Positions 16,088-24,764 of a DNA stretch of 64,000 nt are shown one piece after another. The notes beneath the pieces were generated by a model. The model searched no databases and had not been told where the DNA came from. It saw only the letters and a list, made by a program, of their open reading frames with translations. A program made the translations under genes and the position numbers. This stretch comes from an uncultured Parabacteroides sp. (GTDB taxonomy: Bacteria > Bacteroidota > Bacteroidia > Bacteroidales > Tannerellaceae). The DNA is taken from positions 25,355-89,354 of the forward strand of contig CASFJQ010000004.1 of NCBI GenBank assembly GCA_949295065.1, read 5' to 3'. Each line of letters begins with the position of its first letter. Position 1 is the first letter of the stretch.

Positions 16088-16899
16088 GAAACCAAATCTT
16101 TGAATATCGTTGTCATTCGTTTTGCAGCCTTGTCTGCCTGTATGATAACATCGTTGGCATCATTTACAAAATCATCAGCAAAATGATATCCTTCGTTGGT
16201 TATTACAGACATGCCGAAAACTCTGATTCCTGCATGACGAGCCACAATTACTTCCGGAACAGTACTCATACCAATCGCATCTCCACCAGCTTTTCCATAG
16301 AATGCATATTCAGCAGGAGTTTCGTATGAAGGACCGGTAAGACCTACATATACGCCTTCCTTAACAACAATATCATGCTTATTAGCTATTTCTTTAGCCT
16401 TGGCAATAAATTCGCGGTCATAAGCGCGGGTCATATCCGGGAATCTTGGCCCGAACTTTTCATTGTTAGGTCCGATTAATGGATTAGGCATCATGTTTAT
16501 ATGATCACGTATTATCATCAAATCCCCAATCTTGAAAGATGTATTTATACCTCCGGCAGCATTGGATACCAACAGATTCTTTATTCCCAGTAATTTCATT
16601 ACTCTTATAGGGAAAGTAACTTGTTCCATTGTATAACCTTCATAATAATGAAAGCGTCCTTGCATAGCAAGCACATTCTTGTTTCCAAGTCTTCCGTGTA
16701 TTAAATTCCCTTTATGACCGGTAGCAGTCGATGCCATGAAATTAGGAATCTGACGATATGGAATAGCTCTTGCATCCTCTATTTCATCAGCCAAGGAACC
16801 TAAGCCGCTACCTAAAATGATTGCGGTGTCCGGAATATTTTTGATACAGGCAGCCAAATAAGCTGCCGTTTCAGAATATAAATCTTTATTAATTTGCAT
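16078..16899 (-). CDS. punA: Purine nucleoside phosphorylase (trimeric, PNP-I type)
   Basis: The 273-residue enzyme starts [16 protein letters not shown]. Family marks are the phosphate loop GSGLGSLAD, '[10 protein letters not shown]', '[11 protein letters not shown]', 'SNAAGGIN', '[12 protein letters not shown]', '[17 protein letters not shown]' and 'SVITNEG'. The Asn in 'ITNEG' is typical of trimeric enzymes that prefer 6-oxopurines. It splits inosine or guanosine with phosphate into base and ribose-1-phosphate. It lies 3 bp after the MTA/SAH deaminase gene, giving a plausible deaminate-then-phosphorolyse purine salvage pair. Confidence 0.93.
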   Translation of the reverse strand: MQINKDLYSETAAYLAACIKNIPDTAIILGSGLGSLADEIEDARAIPYRQIPNFMASTATGHKGNLIHGRLGNKNVLAMQGRFHYYEGYTMEQVTFPIRVMKLLGIKNLLVSNAAGGINTSFKIGDLMIIRDHINMMPNPLIGPNNEKFGPRFPDMTRAYDREFIAKAKEIANKHDIVVKEGVYVGLTGPSYETPAEYAFYGKAGGDAIGMSTVPEVIVARHAGIRVFGMSVITNEGYHFADDFVNDANDVIIQADKAAKRMTTIFKDLVSCI

Positions 16900-16902
16900 A
16901 TT

Positions 16903-18159
16903 TTATTTCATTAGATTATACGCACGTTTACTGGTCTGTTCCAATATTTCTTCTTCTCCGGGAACAGTTCTGTTTTCCATAATGATTTGTCCGTTACACA
17001 AAACAGTGTCCACGCTATTTCCATTGGCAGCGTAAACCAGGTTTGATATGAAATTAAAGTTCGGGGTGAAAACAGGCGACTTCAATTCTACCAGAGACAA
17101 ATCAGCCAGATAACCCTCTGCTATTTTCCCGCATTTAAGTCCGAAAATCTCCGCTCCGACAGATGTAGCGGATTCAAATACTTCCGTAGCAGAAAGAACT
17201 TCAGGGTCTTTTCTCCACACTTTACCAAGCAAAGCTGCAAGCTTCATTGCTTCAACCATATCCAGATTGTTGGATGAAGCACATCCGTCAGTTCCTATTC
17301 CTACTTTAATCCCTGCTTTTTTCATTTCATGGAACTTGAATTCCATTCCGGAAGCCAGTTTCATATTCGAAGCCGGATTATGTATAACTTTCACACCGTG
17401 GTCTGCCAACATCTTTATCTCGTCATTATCCACATAGATTCCATGAGCGATGATCAATCTTGGAGATAACAATCCGAGATGATATAAATATCTTACAGGA
17501 GAATAACCGAATTGTTTTATGGAATTATTGACTTCGTCTTCAGTTTCTGCTAAATGAATATGTATAGGGACACAGTTGTCTTTTGAGAATTTATTTATCC
17601 ATTTCAATAATTCTCCGGACACGGTATATATTGCATGAGGTCCCATTGCAGGATAAATCCTGTCATTACATTCTTCTGTAATTGTTTTATAAACCTTTTT
17701 GCAATTAACCTTTGCCTTTTCAGCTGTCTCTGCATCAAAATGGTCGAAGCATGCAGCAGAGATAATAGCCCTGATTCCCATTTCTTCGGCAGCTTTAGCA
17801 ATGCCTCGCACTTTAAAATACATATCGGAAAATGTAGTTGTTCCGCTTTTTATCATTTCCAGACAAGCAAGTTTCGCTCCCCAATATATATCTTCCTGCG
17901 TCATTTTCGCCTCGTTCGGCCATATTTTCTTTTCCAGCCAAGGCATAAGTTTCATATCGTCGGCATATCCACGGAACAGTGTCATTGCCGAATGAGTATG
18001 TCCGTTGATAAATCCGGGAATTATTGCCTTGTCTTTAGCATTGATAACTCTATCAGCTTTTACTTCCAGATTCTCTCCAATGCTTTTTATCCATTTACCT
18101 TCTATATATATGTCCTTTATTGCTCCATCCAGAAGAGCATCTTTTATAAGTATATTCAT
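16903..18159 (-). CDS. mtaD: Amidohydrolase, 5'-methylthioadenosine/S-adenosylhomocysteine deaminase-like
   Basis: The 418-residue metal-dependent amidohydrolase has 'PGFINGHTHSAMTLFRG' (first metal His pair), 'SGTTTFSDMYF', 'HIHLAETEDEV' (third metal His plus catalytic Glu), 'IAHGIYVD' and 'GIGTDGCASSNN' (metal Asp). This fits the MtaD/SsnA/TrzN branch, whose members deaminate MTA, SAH or adenosine to the inosyl form. Next to nucleoside phosphorylase, purine salvage is the best guess. The start ATG overlaps the M20 peptidase stop as ATGA. Confidence 0.85.
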   Translation of the reverse strand: MNILIKDALLDGAIKDIYIEGKWIKSIGENLEVKADRVINAKDKAIIPGFINGHTHSAMTLFRGYADDMKLMPWLEKKIWPNEAKMTQEDIYWGAKLACLEMIKSGTTTFSDMYFKVRGIAKAAEEMGIRAIISAACFDHFDAETAEKAKVNCKKVYKTITEECNDRIYPAMGPHAIYTVSGELLKWINKFSKDNCVPIHIHLAETEDEVNNSIKQFGYSPVRYLYHLGLLSPRLIIAHGIYVDNDEIKMLADHGVKVIHNPASNMKLASGMEFKFHEMKKAGIKVGIGTDGCASSNNLDMVEAMKLAALLGKVWRKDPEVLSATEVFESATSVGAEIFGLKCGKIAEGYLADLSLVELKSPVFTPNFNFISNLVYAANGNSVDTVLCNGQIIMENRTVPGEEEILEQTSKRAYNLMK

Positions 18160-19514
18160 GATTTGAAAATACGATAAAATTCAGCAACTGATTCTATACC
18201 TTTGTAGAAAATATCCAGTCTGCAACTTTCATTTGGTGAGTGAATTGCATTTTGCTCAAGACCGAATCCCATAAGAACAGTTTTAATTCCCAAAACCTGT
18301 TCGAAAGTTGAGATGATAGGAATACTTCCACCTCTGCGAACAGCAAGAGGGGTTTGACCGAATGCAATTTCCACAGCCTTTTCTGCTGCCTGATATGCTG
18401 GAAGGTCAATAGGACAAACATATCCTTCTCCGCCATGCATAGGAGTAACTTTTACTTTTACATAATCAGGAGCTACATTAGCGATATATTCTTCAAACAT
18501 TTTTGATATTTTCTCATGGTTCTGATGCGGCACAAGTCTGCATGAAACCTTGGCATAAGCCTTTGACGGCAACACTGTTTTGCTTCCTTCACCAGTGTAT
18601 CCGCCCCAGATACCGCAAACATCAAATGACGGACGGCAGCTGTTGCGTTCCAATGTTGAATAGCCTTTTTCTCCAAACAGAGCGTTGACATCAATAGCTT
18701 GTTTATATTTTTCTTCGCTGAAAGGAACTTTTGCAATCATTTCTCGTTCGCGGACCGACAACTCTTCCACGTCATCATAGAATCCAGGAATAGTTATTCT
18801 GCCGTCAGCATCTGTTATGTCAGCAATCAGTTTACACAAAACATTTATAGGGTTGGCAACTGCACCACCGAAATGACCGGAATGAAGGTCTCTGTTCGGA
18901 CCAGTCACTTCGATTTCCCAATAAGCAAGTCCTCTCAGTCCTGTAGTCAGTGATGGAACTTCTGCACTTACCATGCTGGTATCTGACACCAGAATTATAT
19001 CAGCCTTGAGCAGTTCCTTATGTTTCTCGCAGAAACTTTCCAGGCTAGGAGAGCCGATTTCTTCTTCTCCTTCGAATATGAATTTTACGTTGCAATCCAG
19101 CAAACCTTCATTAAGTGCAGTTTCAAATCCTTTTACCTGAATCATGCCCTGACCTTTGTCGTCATCAGCACCACGTGCATATATTTTCCCGTCTCTGATT
19201 TCAGGTTCAAAAGGATTGCTTTTCCATAATTCCAATGGTTCGGCAGGCATAACATCATAGTGGGCATAAACCAAAACTGTTGGTTTGCCTTCACCGATTA
19301 TTTTTTCGCCATAAACTATAGGATTACCTTCTGTAGGCATCACTTCAGCTTTGTCTGCACCGGAAGAAAGGAGTAATTCAACCCACTTTTCGGCACATTT
19401 TGTCATATCTGCCTTGTGTTCATGTTTTGCACTTATCGAAGGAATACGGATAAGAGAGAACAGTTCTTCAAGAAATCTCTCTTTGTTATTTTCAATATAA
19501 TTCTTTACTGACAT
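18156..19514 (-). CDS. M20-family dipeptidase
   Basis: The 452-residue cytosolic metallopeptidase shows the M20 zinc and catalytic motifs: 'VYAHYDVMPAEP' (metal His, catalytic Asp), 'YARGADDDKGQGM' (bridging Asp), 'EGEEEIGSPS' (catalytic Glu and metal Glu), 'SDTSM' (metal Asp) and 'QNAIHSPNE' (metal His). The dimerisation domain with 'DLHSGHFGGAVANP' matches CNDP-like dipeptidases. It would release amino acids from imported dipeptides. It is the first gene of a four-gene tightly packed minus-strand run with mtaD-like, punA and the helicase. Confidence 0.92.
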   Translation of the reverse strand: MSVKNYIENNKERFLEELFSLIRIPSISAKHEHKADMTKCAEKWVELLLSSGADKAEVMPTEGNPIVYGEKIIGEGKPTVLVYAHYDVMPAEPLELWKSNPFEPEIRDGKIYARGADDDKGQGMIQVKGFETALNEGLLDCNVKFIFEGEEEIGSPSLESFCEKHKELLKADIILVSDTSMVSAEVPSLTTGLRGLAYWEIEVTGPNRDLHSGHFGGAVANPINVLCKLIADITDADGRITIPGFYDDVEELSVREREMIAKVPFSEEKYKQAIDVNALFGEKGYSTLERNSCRPSFDVCGIWGGYTGEGSKTVLPSKAYAKVSCRLVPHQNHEKISKMFEEYIANVAPDYVKVKVTPMHGGEGYVCPIDLPAYQAAEKAVEIAFGQTPLAVRRGGSIPIISTFEQVLGIKTVLMGFGLEQNAIHSPNESCRLDIFYKGIESVAEFYRIFKS

Positions 19515-19544
19515 AGAATGTTAAGTTTATGAGTTTATTAGTTT

Positions 19545-19680
19545 TAGGAGTAAAGGAGTTAAGTAGTTAAGTAGTCAAGTAGTTAAGTAGATATTAGTTA
19601 CTACCTTGTCTACTTGTCAACTCGTCAACTTGTCAACTTGTTAACTTGTTAACTTGTCAACTCGTCAACTTGTCACCTTA
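19545..19680. repeat. Octamer-repeat element (family 2), copy b
   Basis: The first block is GTTAAGTA GTTAAGTA GTCAAGTA GTTAAGTA with an 8-bp step. The linker is GATATTAGTTACTAC. Nine or more CTTGTCAA/CTCGTCAA/CTTGTTAA octamers follow. It starts about 30 bp upstream of the M20 dipeptidase start and is the most regular copy. A phrase near 19726-19752, CCTCTGTAACTTTGTGCCTC, follows it; a related CAGAG-type phrase lies at 8715-8730. Confidence 0.8.
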
Positions 19681-19800
19681 AACACAGAAATACTGAAACT
19701 CCGGATTATAATTCTATAATTACCTCTGTAACTTTGTGCCTCTGTGTTTTCTTTACTCCCAACTTCCTCCAAAGTTATAAACTAATATTGATAAATGCAA

Positions 19801-19859
19801 AAAGGGAACTAAAGCTCTGTCGGTGTATTTTAAATAACCAAAAGACTTTAGTTCCCTTT
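19801..19859. terminator. Hairpin with 14-bp perfect stem
   Basis: AAAGGGAACTAAAG (19801-19814) and CTTTAGTTCCCTTT (19846-19859) are exact complements around a 31-base loop, with A/T runs on both sides. It may terminate in either direction between two octamer-type repeats. Confidence 0.5.
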
Positions 19860-19883
19860 GTTTATGTTGCCAATTTATTTATA

Positions 19884-20036
19884 TTCAAGTTTCGCAAACT
19901 CAACTGTCAGGTTACAAGTTGACAAGAAAACGAGTTGACAAGAATTATTATAAAATGCTAATTAAAAGCTGTTTTACCTTGTCAACTTGTCTCTGAAGCC
20001 TTGTTAACTTTTAAGCTGAGCAACTTGAGAAACTTA
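19884..20036. repeat. TIR-bearing repeat (family 1), copy i
   Basis: It starts TTCAAGTTTCGCAAACTC and ends GAGCAACTTGAGAAACTTAA, which are imperfect inverted ends. Inside are GACAAG/GTTGACAAG octamers, an AT-rich centre, then CTTGTCAACTTGTCTCTG and AAGCCTTGTTAAC. It abuts the 3' end of the SPOR gene. Confidence 0.7.
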
Positions 20037-20042
20037 AGAGAT

Positions 20043-20531
20043 TTATTTCTTTTCCAACAGCCAAGCATCCTGGAAGTTAGGAGCATATTTTGCTTTAACT
20101 TCGTCGCGGCTGTGAGCAGCGTCAATCTTGCTATCGTAGCTTGAAACGATAACTCTCAACATTCCCTGTTCGTTTTCGCCAAGAACTGCGTTGTAACCGT
20201 CGTTGATCATACGTTCCTTAAGTGCGTATGCATTTGTTTTGTTCTTGAAGCTACCTACAACAACACTGTAGCGTTTCAGTCTGCTAGCATCTTCACCTGC
20301 AGCAACTTTGATGCTTTCAGAGCGAGTAGTTGTGTTTGTTGGACGAGGTTTAGAAACCGGAGTAACAACTTCTTCCTCTTCTTCTTCATAAATTTCTTCC
20401 TCCACAGGAGCAGTAGTCTCTTTCTCTTTTGCTTGTTCGTAAGCAGCTTTGTAAGCACTCTGTTTTGGCTTACAAGAACCAAAAGCTAACACCATACACA
20501 ATGTAGCTCCAAATAACCAGATTTTATTCAT
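20043..20531 (-). CDS. SPOR-domain lipoprotein
   Basis: The 162-residue precursor has a lipobox ending at Cys20 (LAFGSC). A charged linker with an acidic run (EEEIYEEEEEEVV, about residues 44-56) and a Pro/Thr stretch follow. The SPOR domain (about 86-160) starts 'RYSVVVGSFKNKTNAYALKE' and ends 'FQDAWLLEKK'. SPOR domains bind denuded glycan strands at the septum. It is therefore likely a periplasm-facing outer-membrane lipoprotein linked to cell division or wall remodelling. The gene has its own TATCTTTG promoter and diverges from the DPP5-like gene. Confidence 0.9.
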   Translation of the reverse strand: MNKIWLFGATLCMVLAFGSCKPKQSAYKAAYEQAKEKETTAPVEEEIYEEEEEEVVTPVSKPRPTNTTTRSESIKVAAGEDASRLKRYSVVVGSFKNKTNAYALKERMINDGYNAVLGENEQGMLRVIVSSYDSKIDAAHSRDEVKAKYAPNFQDAWLLEKK

Positions 20532-20574
20532 AATTTTTTATGTTTTTTGAAACCTATTTCAAGATTAATAGGGG

Positions 20575-20582
20575 CAAAGATA
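20575..20582 (-). promoter_or_regulatory. -7 promoter element for the SPOR lipoprotein gene
   Basis: On the minus strand it reads TATCTTTG. A TTG lies 17 bp upstream (20602-20600). The leader would be about 38 nt. Confidence 0.55.
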
Positions 20583-20676
20583 TTAAAAATACGAATTGGC
20601 AAGCAATTTTATTGATGGAAAAAAGTAATTTCGCAAACAAAATAAGATAACTCAAGTTTTAAAGCTTTATTTTTAT

Positions 20677-22785
20677 ATGAATAAATCTATAGGTTCAATG
20701 ATTATGGCAACATCAGTGTTGTTAGGCTCGTGTGCCGGCAATGGAAACGATGCTTCCAACTCGGCTGTTGAGGCAAAAGATCTCATCGGCCGTTCAGAGA
20801 TTAATGTTACTGATGGCAGAATGACTCCCGAAGCTCTTTGGGCATTCGGCCGCATCGGAGGAGTAAGTGTCTCTCCGGATGCTAAAAAGCTGGTTTACAC
20901 TGTAGGATACTATAGCGTTCCTCAGGATAAAGGAAACAGAGAAGTGTTTGTTATGAACGCTGACGGTTCTGAAAATACTCAGATAACAAAGACTCCTTTC
21001 TCTGAAGGTAACACAGTATGGTTTAAAAATGGAACAAAAATAGCATTTCTTTCTTCTGAAAGCGGTAGCAGCCAGGTTTGGGAAATGAATCCGGACGGAA
21101 CAGGACGCAAGCAGCTCTCAAATTATGACGGAAATATCGAGGGATTTGCTTTCTCTCCGGACGAAAAGAAGATTCTTTTCATTTCTCAAGTTAAAACTGT
21201 TCCTTCAACAAAGGATAAATATCCTGACTTGGACAAAACTACAGGACTTGTAATCACCGACCTTATGTATAAGCATTGGGATGAATGGGTGACAACTGCT
21301 CCTCATCCTTTCGTCGCTGATTTCGATGGAGAGAAGATTTCTAATCCTGTGGATATAATGGAAGGTGAACCATATGAAAGCCCGATGAAACCTTTCGGCG
21401 GTATCGAACAGCTTGCATGGAACACAACTTCGGACAAAGTGGCATATACTTGCCGTAAAAAGGTTGGTAAGGAATACAGCCTTTCAACTAACTCAGATAT
21501 ATATGAGTATGATTTGAAAACTAAAGAAACTCGTAATCTGAGTGAAGGCATAATGGGTTACGACACAAATCCTCAATATTCTCCCGACGGTAAATCCATT
21601 GCTTGGCAGAGTATGGAACGTGACGGATATGAATCAGACCAGAACCGTCTTATGGTTATGGACCTTGAAAGCGGAAAGAAAACATTTGTCAGCAAGGATT
21701 TTGATTCAAATGTAGAATCATTCTGCTGGAGCAACGACTCGAAAACTATTTATTTCACAGGCGTATGGCATGCTAAAACTCAGATTTATGCAGCTGATGT
21801 TGCCAGCTGCACCGTGAAACAGATTACAGAAGGTCAGCACGACTACAGCGGCGTTTCTCTTCTCGGCAACGACAAACTTCTTGCCTTGCGTCATTCTATG
21901 AGTGCGGCAGACGAAATATTCACTGTTTCTCCGGATGGCGAACAGACTCAGATTTCATTTGAGAACAAGCATATTTATGACAAGCTTGAAATGGGTAAGG
22001 TAGAAGAAAGATGGATTACGACAACTGACGGTAAGAAAATGCTGACATGGGTAATTTATCCTCCTCATTTCGATGCTTCAAAAAAATATCCGGCAGTGTT
22101 GTTTTGTCAGGGCGGACCTCAGAGCGCTGTCAGTCAGTTCTGGTCATACAGATGGAACTTCCAGATTATGGCAGCTCATGATTATATAGTTATTGCTCCT
22201 AACCGTCGCGGTCTTCCGGGCTTTGGCAAGGAATGGAACGAAGCTATCAGCGGTGATTATGGCGGACAATGTATGAAGGATTATCTCACAGCAGTTGATG
22301 AAATTTCAAAAGAACCGTTTATTGATAAAGACAGACTTGGTTGCGTTGGTGCAAGCTTCGGCGGTTTCTCTGTTTACTGGCTTGCCGGACATCACGACAA
22401 GAGATTCAAGGCATTTATTGCTCACGACGGTATTTTCAATATGGAAATGCAATATCTCGAAACAGAAGAAATGTGGTTCGCAAATTGGGATATGGGCGGA
22501 GCATATTGGGATAAGTCAAATGCTACAGCTCAGCGTACATTTGCTAATTCTCCTCATCGTTTCGTTGACAAGTGGGACACTCCGATTCTTTGTATCCATG
22601 GCGAAAAAGATTACAGAATACTTGCAAACCAGGGAATGGCTGCATTCAATGCCGCAGTTCTTCGTGGCGTTCCTGCAGAACTTCTTATTTATCCGGATGA
22701 AAACCATTGGGTGTTGAAACCTCAGAACAGCGTTCTTTGGCAGCGTACATTCTTTGAATGGTTGGATAAGTGGTTGAAGAAATAG
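20677..22785 (+). CDS. dpp5: S9C dipeptidyl-peptidase 5-like lipoprotein
   Basis: The 702-residue peptidase has a lipoprotein signal (SVLLGSC, Cys19). A propeller domain (about 50-430) with WD40-like strands ('VSVSPDAKKLVYT', 'FAFSPDEKKILFI') and a hydrolase domain (about 440-700) follow. GASFGG gives Ser560, HGEKDYR gives Asp645 and ENHW gives His677. 'QGGPQSAVSQFWSYRWNFQ' and 'ANWDMGGAYWD' are typical of the DPP5 branch known from Porphyromonas, which removes N-terminal dipeptides after Ala or hydrophobic residues. It should act in the periplasm or on the surface. The lipobox suggests membrane anchoring. Confidence 0.88.
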   Translation: MNKSIGSMIMATSVLLGSCAGNGNDASNSAVEAKDLIGRSEINVTDGRMTPEALWAFGRIGGVSVSPDAKKLVYTVGYYSVPQDKGNREVFVMNADGSENTQITKTPFSEGNTVWFKNGTKIAFLSSESGSSQVWEMNPDGTGRKQLSNYDGNIEGFAFSPDEKKILFISQVKTVPSTKDKYPDLDKTTGLVITDLMYKHWDEWVTTAPHPFVADFDGEKISNPVDIMEGEPYESPMKPFGGIEQLAWNTTSDKVAYTCRKKVGKEYSLSTNSDIYEYDLKTKETRNLSEGIMGYDTNPQYSPDGKSIAWQSMERDGYESDQNRLMVMDLESGKKTFVSKDFDSNVESFCWSNDSKTIYFTGVWHAKTQIYAADVASCTVKQITEGQHDYSGVSLLGNDKLLALRHSMSAADEIFTVSPDGEQTQISFENKHIYDKLEMGKVEERWITTTDGKKMLTWVIYPPHFDASKKYPAVLFCQGGPQSAVSQFWSYRWNFQIMAAHDYIVIAPNRRGLPGFGKEWNEAISGDYGGQCMKDYLTAVDEISKEPFIDKDRLGCVGASFGGFSVYWLAGHHDKRFKAFIAHDGIFNMEMQYLETEEMWFANWDMGGAYWDKSNATAQRTFANSPHRFVDKWDTPILCIHGEKDYRILANQGMAAFNAAVLRGVPAELLIYPDENHWVLKPQNSVLWQRTFFEWLDKWLKK

Positions 22786-22793
22786 TTTTGGCT

Positions 22794-22896
22794 AGGTGAC
22801 GAGTTGACAAGGTGACGAGTTGACAAGGAAACAAGTTGACAAGTTGACAAGATAGGATCTAATATCTACTTAACTCCTTGACTCCTTGACTCCTTG
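22794..22896. repeat. Octamer-repeat element (family 2), copy c
   Basis: The left block is GTTGACAA GGTGACGA GTTGACAA GGAAACAA GTTGACAA GTTGACAA. The linker is GATAGGATCTAATATCTA. The right block is CTTAACTC CTTGACTC CTTGACTC CTTG. It fills the 141-bp gap between the DPP5-like gene and the SDR gene and shows the 8-bp period clearly. Confidence 0.8.
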
Positions 22897-22926
22897 TATT
22901 TAATATTGCCAATAAAAATCAATTGT

Positions 22927-23694
22927 ATGAAATCAAAAATTATTCTAATAACCGGCGCAACAAGCGGAATAGGAGAGGCTTGTGCCAGAAAGTTCGCCAA
23001 AGAAGGAAATGATATAATCCTGAACGGACGTAATTTGGAAAAACTCGAAGCATTGAAATCTGAGCTTGAGGCTTTGAATGTTGACGTTCTTCTGCTTCCG
23101 TTCGATGTACGCGACCGTGAAGCTATGCGTTCATCCGTAAATTCATTGGAAGGTAAATGGAAGAATATAGATGTCCTGATAAATAATGCGGGGCTTGTCA
23201 TCGGGCTTGACAAGGAACACGAAGGCTCGCTGGACGAATGGGACATTGTTATCGATACAAACGTAAAAGCTCTGCTAGCAATGACACGCATGGTTGTTCC
23301 GGGAATGGTGGAACGCGGATGCGGACATATAATTAATGTAGGCTCAATTGCCGGCGATGCAGCATATCCGGGCGGAAGTGTATATTGTGCAACAAAGGCT
23401 GCTGTCAAAGCTTTGTCGGACGGCCTTCGTATTGACTTGGTTGATACACCTCTTAGGGTTACCAATATTAAGCCCGGAATGGTGGAAACTAATTTTACAG
23501 TAGTACGTTATCGTGGTGACAAACAGAAGGCTGATGATTTCTATAAAGGTATCCATGCTCTTTCGGGCGACGATATTGCCGATGTTGCTTATTACGCAGC
23601 TTCAGCTCCTGCTCATGTTCAGATAGCAGAAGTGCTGGTTATGCCGACAAATCAGGCAACAGGGACTATCAGCTATAGAACCCCGGAAAAGTAA
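22927..23694 (+). CDS. SDR-family NAD(P)-dependent oxidoreductase (YdfG-like)
   Basis: The 255-residue classical short-chain dehydrogenase has TGATSGIG (cofactor loop), 'DVRDR' (adenine-ring Asp), 'INNAG', 'INVGSIAGDAAYPGG' (catalytic Ser), 'YCATKAAVKAL' (catalytic Tyr and Lys) and 'PGMVETNF'. Arg in 'LNGRNLEK' suggests NADP(H) preference. The closest well-known members are YdfG-like 3-hydroxy-acid/serine dehydrogenases. The ATG at 22927 puts the cofactor loop at the usual distance from the N-terminus. The substrate is not certain. Confidence 0.88.
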   Translation: MKSKIILITGATSGIGEACARKFAKEGNDIILNGRNLEKLEALKSELEALNVDVLLLPFDVRDREAMRSSVNSLEGKWKNIDVLINNAGLVIGLDKEHEGSLDEWDIVIDTNVKALLAMTRMVVPGMVERGCGHIINVGSIAGDAAYPGGSVYCATKAAVKALSDGLRIDLVDTPLRVTNIKPGMVETNFTVVRYRGDKQKADDFYKGIHALSGDDIADVAYYAASAPAHVQIAEVLVMPTNQATGTISYRTPEK

Positions 23695-23700
23695 TTCCTG

Positions 23701-23864
23701 ATTCAAGTTTCGCCGGGCTAAATGTTTAGTGAACGAGTTAACAAGAAAACAAGTTGACAAGGAAATTTTGGTATAATTAAGAGCAGATTAGCAGATATTT
23801 GACCTTGTCAACTTGTTTCTGAAGCCTTCTCAACTTTTAATTTGAGCAACTTGCGGAGCTTAAA
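23701..23864. repeat. TIR-bearing repeat (family 1), copy ii
   Basis: It starts ATTCAAGTTTCGCCGGGC and ends GAGCAACTTGCGGAGCTTAA. Inside are AACAAG/GTTGACAAG octamers, an AT-rich centre, then CTTGTCAACTTGTTTCTG and AAGCCTTCTCAAC. The layout equals copy i. It starts 6 bp after the SDR stop codon. Confidence 0.7.
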
Positions 23865-23891
23865 TTCCTATTTTAAAAACCCTATTAACGC

Positions 23892-24121
23892 AGGTTATAT
23901 ATCATTTTGTATTAATTGTTGAATATTAGCTGATTACATTTTCAGCTAATTTTTTTATGTTGGAAAACTTTTTTCATAATATATGAAAATAAAATTTCAT
24001 AATATATGGAAAAACTTTTTCATAATATATGGAATTTTTGTTTCATATATTATGGAATTCCTGACAAATAATAATCATTTTCCGGAATAGTCCGTTTAAC
24101 ATGCAAAATGATATATAACCT
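23892..24121. mobile_element. 230-bp inverted-repeat-bounded cassette (MITE-like or invertible)
   Basis: The left arm AGGTTATATATCATTTTG (23892-23909) and right arm CAAAATGATATATAACCT (24104-24121) are perfect 18-bp reverse complements; similarity runs 2-3 bp further inward. The interior has a 7-bp hairpin (TTAGCTG...CAGCTAA) and a 23-bp-period array, but no ORF. The right arm ends 19 bp before the NlpC/P60 start, so the segment holds that gene's upstream control region. No target-site duplication or adjacent recombinase gene is seen. Confidence 0.6.
23972..24058. repeat. 23-bp tandem array, motif CATAATATATG
   Basis: TTTCATAATATATG starts recur at 23-bp steps: the CAT positions are 23975, 23998, 24021 and 24044. 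The fourth unit is reversed (CATATATTATG). The units are near-palindromic and there are no spacers, so it is not a CRISPR. It lies inside the inverted-repeat cassette upstream of the NlpC/P60 gene. Confidence 0.75.
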
Positions 24122-24140
24122 TTGAAAAAAATAATCGAAT

Positions 24141-24680
24141 ATGCCAGACAGACGAATCAATTATATATGTATAATTTCCATATTATTTCTGATACTTTGT
24201 TCGTGCGGAAGCAGGAAGAAGGACAGGGTTGTTTTGCCGGCAGACTTCAAAGGACCGAAGGAATTGTCGCGTCTTTATGGCGTCCGACTCACTCCGGATG
24301 ATAATATTTATCTTTATAATGCCGGTGCCCATTGGCTTGGTGTTCCTCACCGGATGGGAGGACTTACAAAAAGAGGAATTGATTGCTCCGGCTTTGTTAC
24401 AATAATTTATAGAGAAGTTTACGGAAAAGATTTGTCACGCTCAGCAAGAGAGATGTTGAGCAAAGACTGTAAAAAAGTGAGCCGTTCGAAGCTGAAGGAA
24501 GGAGATTTGGTGTTTTTCCGCACGGGAAGCGGCAGGAGGAAGATTCCGAATCATGTCGGTATATATCTTAAAAACGGAAAATTCATACACACCAGCACAT
24601 CCCGCGGTGTGATGGTCAGCAGCCTCAGCGAACCTTATTATGCTCGAACATGGATTTGCGGTGGGAGAGTGAAACAGTAA
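24141..24680 (+). CDS. NlpC/P60-family cell-wall hydrolase lipoprotein (Spr-like)
   Basis: The 179-residue precursor has a lipobox (LILCSC, Cys22). The NlpC/P60 domain (about 55-175) shows 'GIDCSGFVTIIYREVYG' (catalytic Cys), 'LKEGDLVFFRTG' and 'IPNHVGIYLKNGKFIHTSTS' (catalytic His plus third polar residue). Such proteins cleave peptide bonds in peptidoglycan stems (MepS/Spr type), allowing wall growth. It is an outer-membrane lipoprotein by inference. A near-consensus -7 (AACCTTTG, 24117-24124) overlaps the edge of the inverted-repeat cassette. Confidence 0.88.
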   Translation: MPDRRINYICIISILFLILCSCGSRKKDRVVLPADFKGPKELSRLYGVRLTPDDNIYLYNAGAHWLGVPHRMGGLTKRGIDCSGFVTIIYREVYGKDLSRSAREMLSKDCKKVSRSKLKEGDLVFFRTGSGRRKIPNHVGIYLKNGKFIHTSTSRGVMVSSLSEPYYARTWICGGRVKQ

Positions 24681-24701
24681 AAGAAGTTTCCGAATGATTT
24701 C

Positions 24702-24733
24702 TTTGAAATAATTTACATTTCTTTCTATCTTTG
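24702..24733 (+). promoter_or_regulatory. Full Bacteroidales promoter for serS
   Basis: TTTG (24702-24705), a 20-bp spacer and TATCTTTG (24726-24733) form an excellent match to the Bacteroides promoter. Transcription near 24740 would give serS a leader of about 200 nt made mostly of octamer repeats. Confidence 0.7.
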
Positions 24734-24764
24734 CACGGTTTTAAGTTGGTGGTGGACTATCGGA

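Noticed and set aside
19545-19680. Octamer arrays as a CRISPR
   Set aside because: Units are 8 bp, degenerate and adjacent, with no unique spacers and no cas genes.
22794-22896. Many TTGACA matches as sigma-70 -35 boxes
   Set aside because: They come from the GTTGACAA octamer. Bacteroidetes primary promoters use TTTG/TAnnTTTG, and no TATAAT lies at the right distance.
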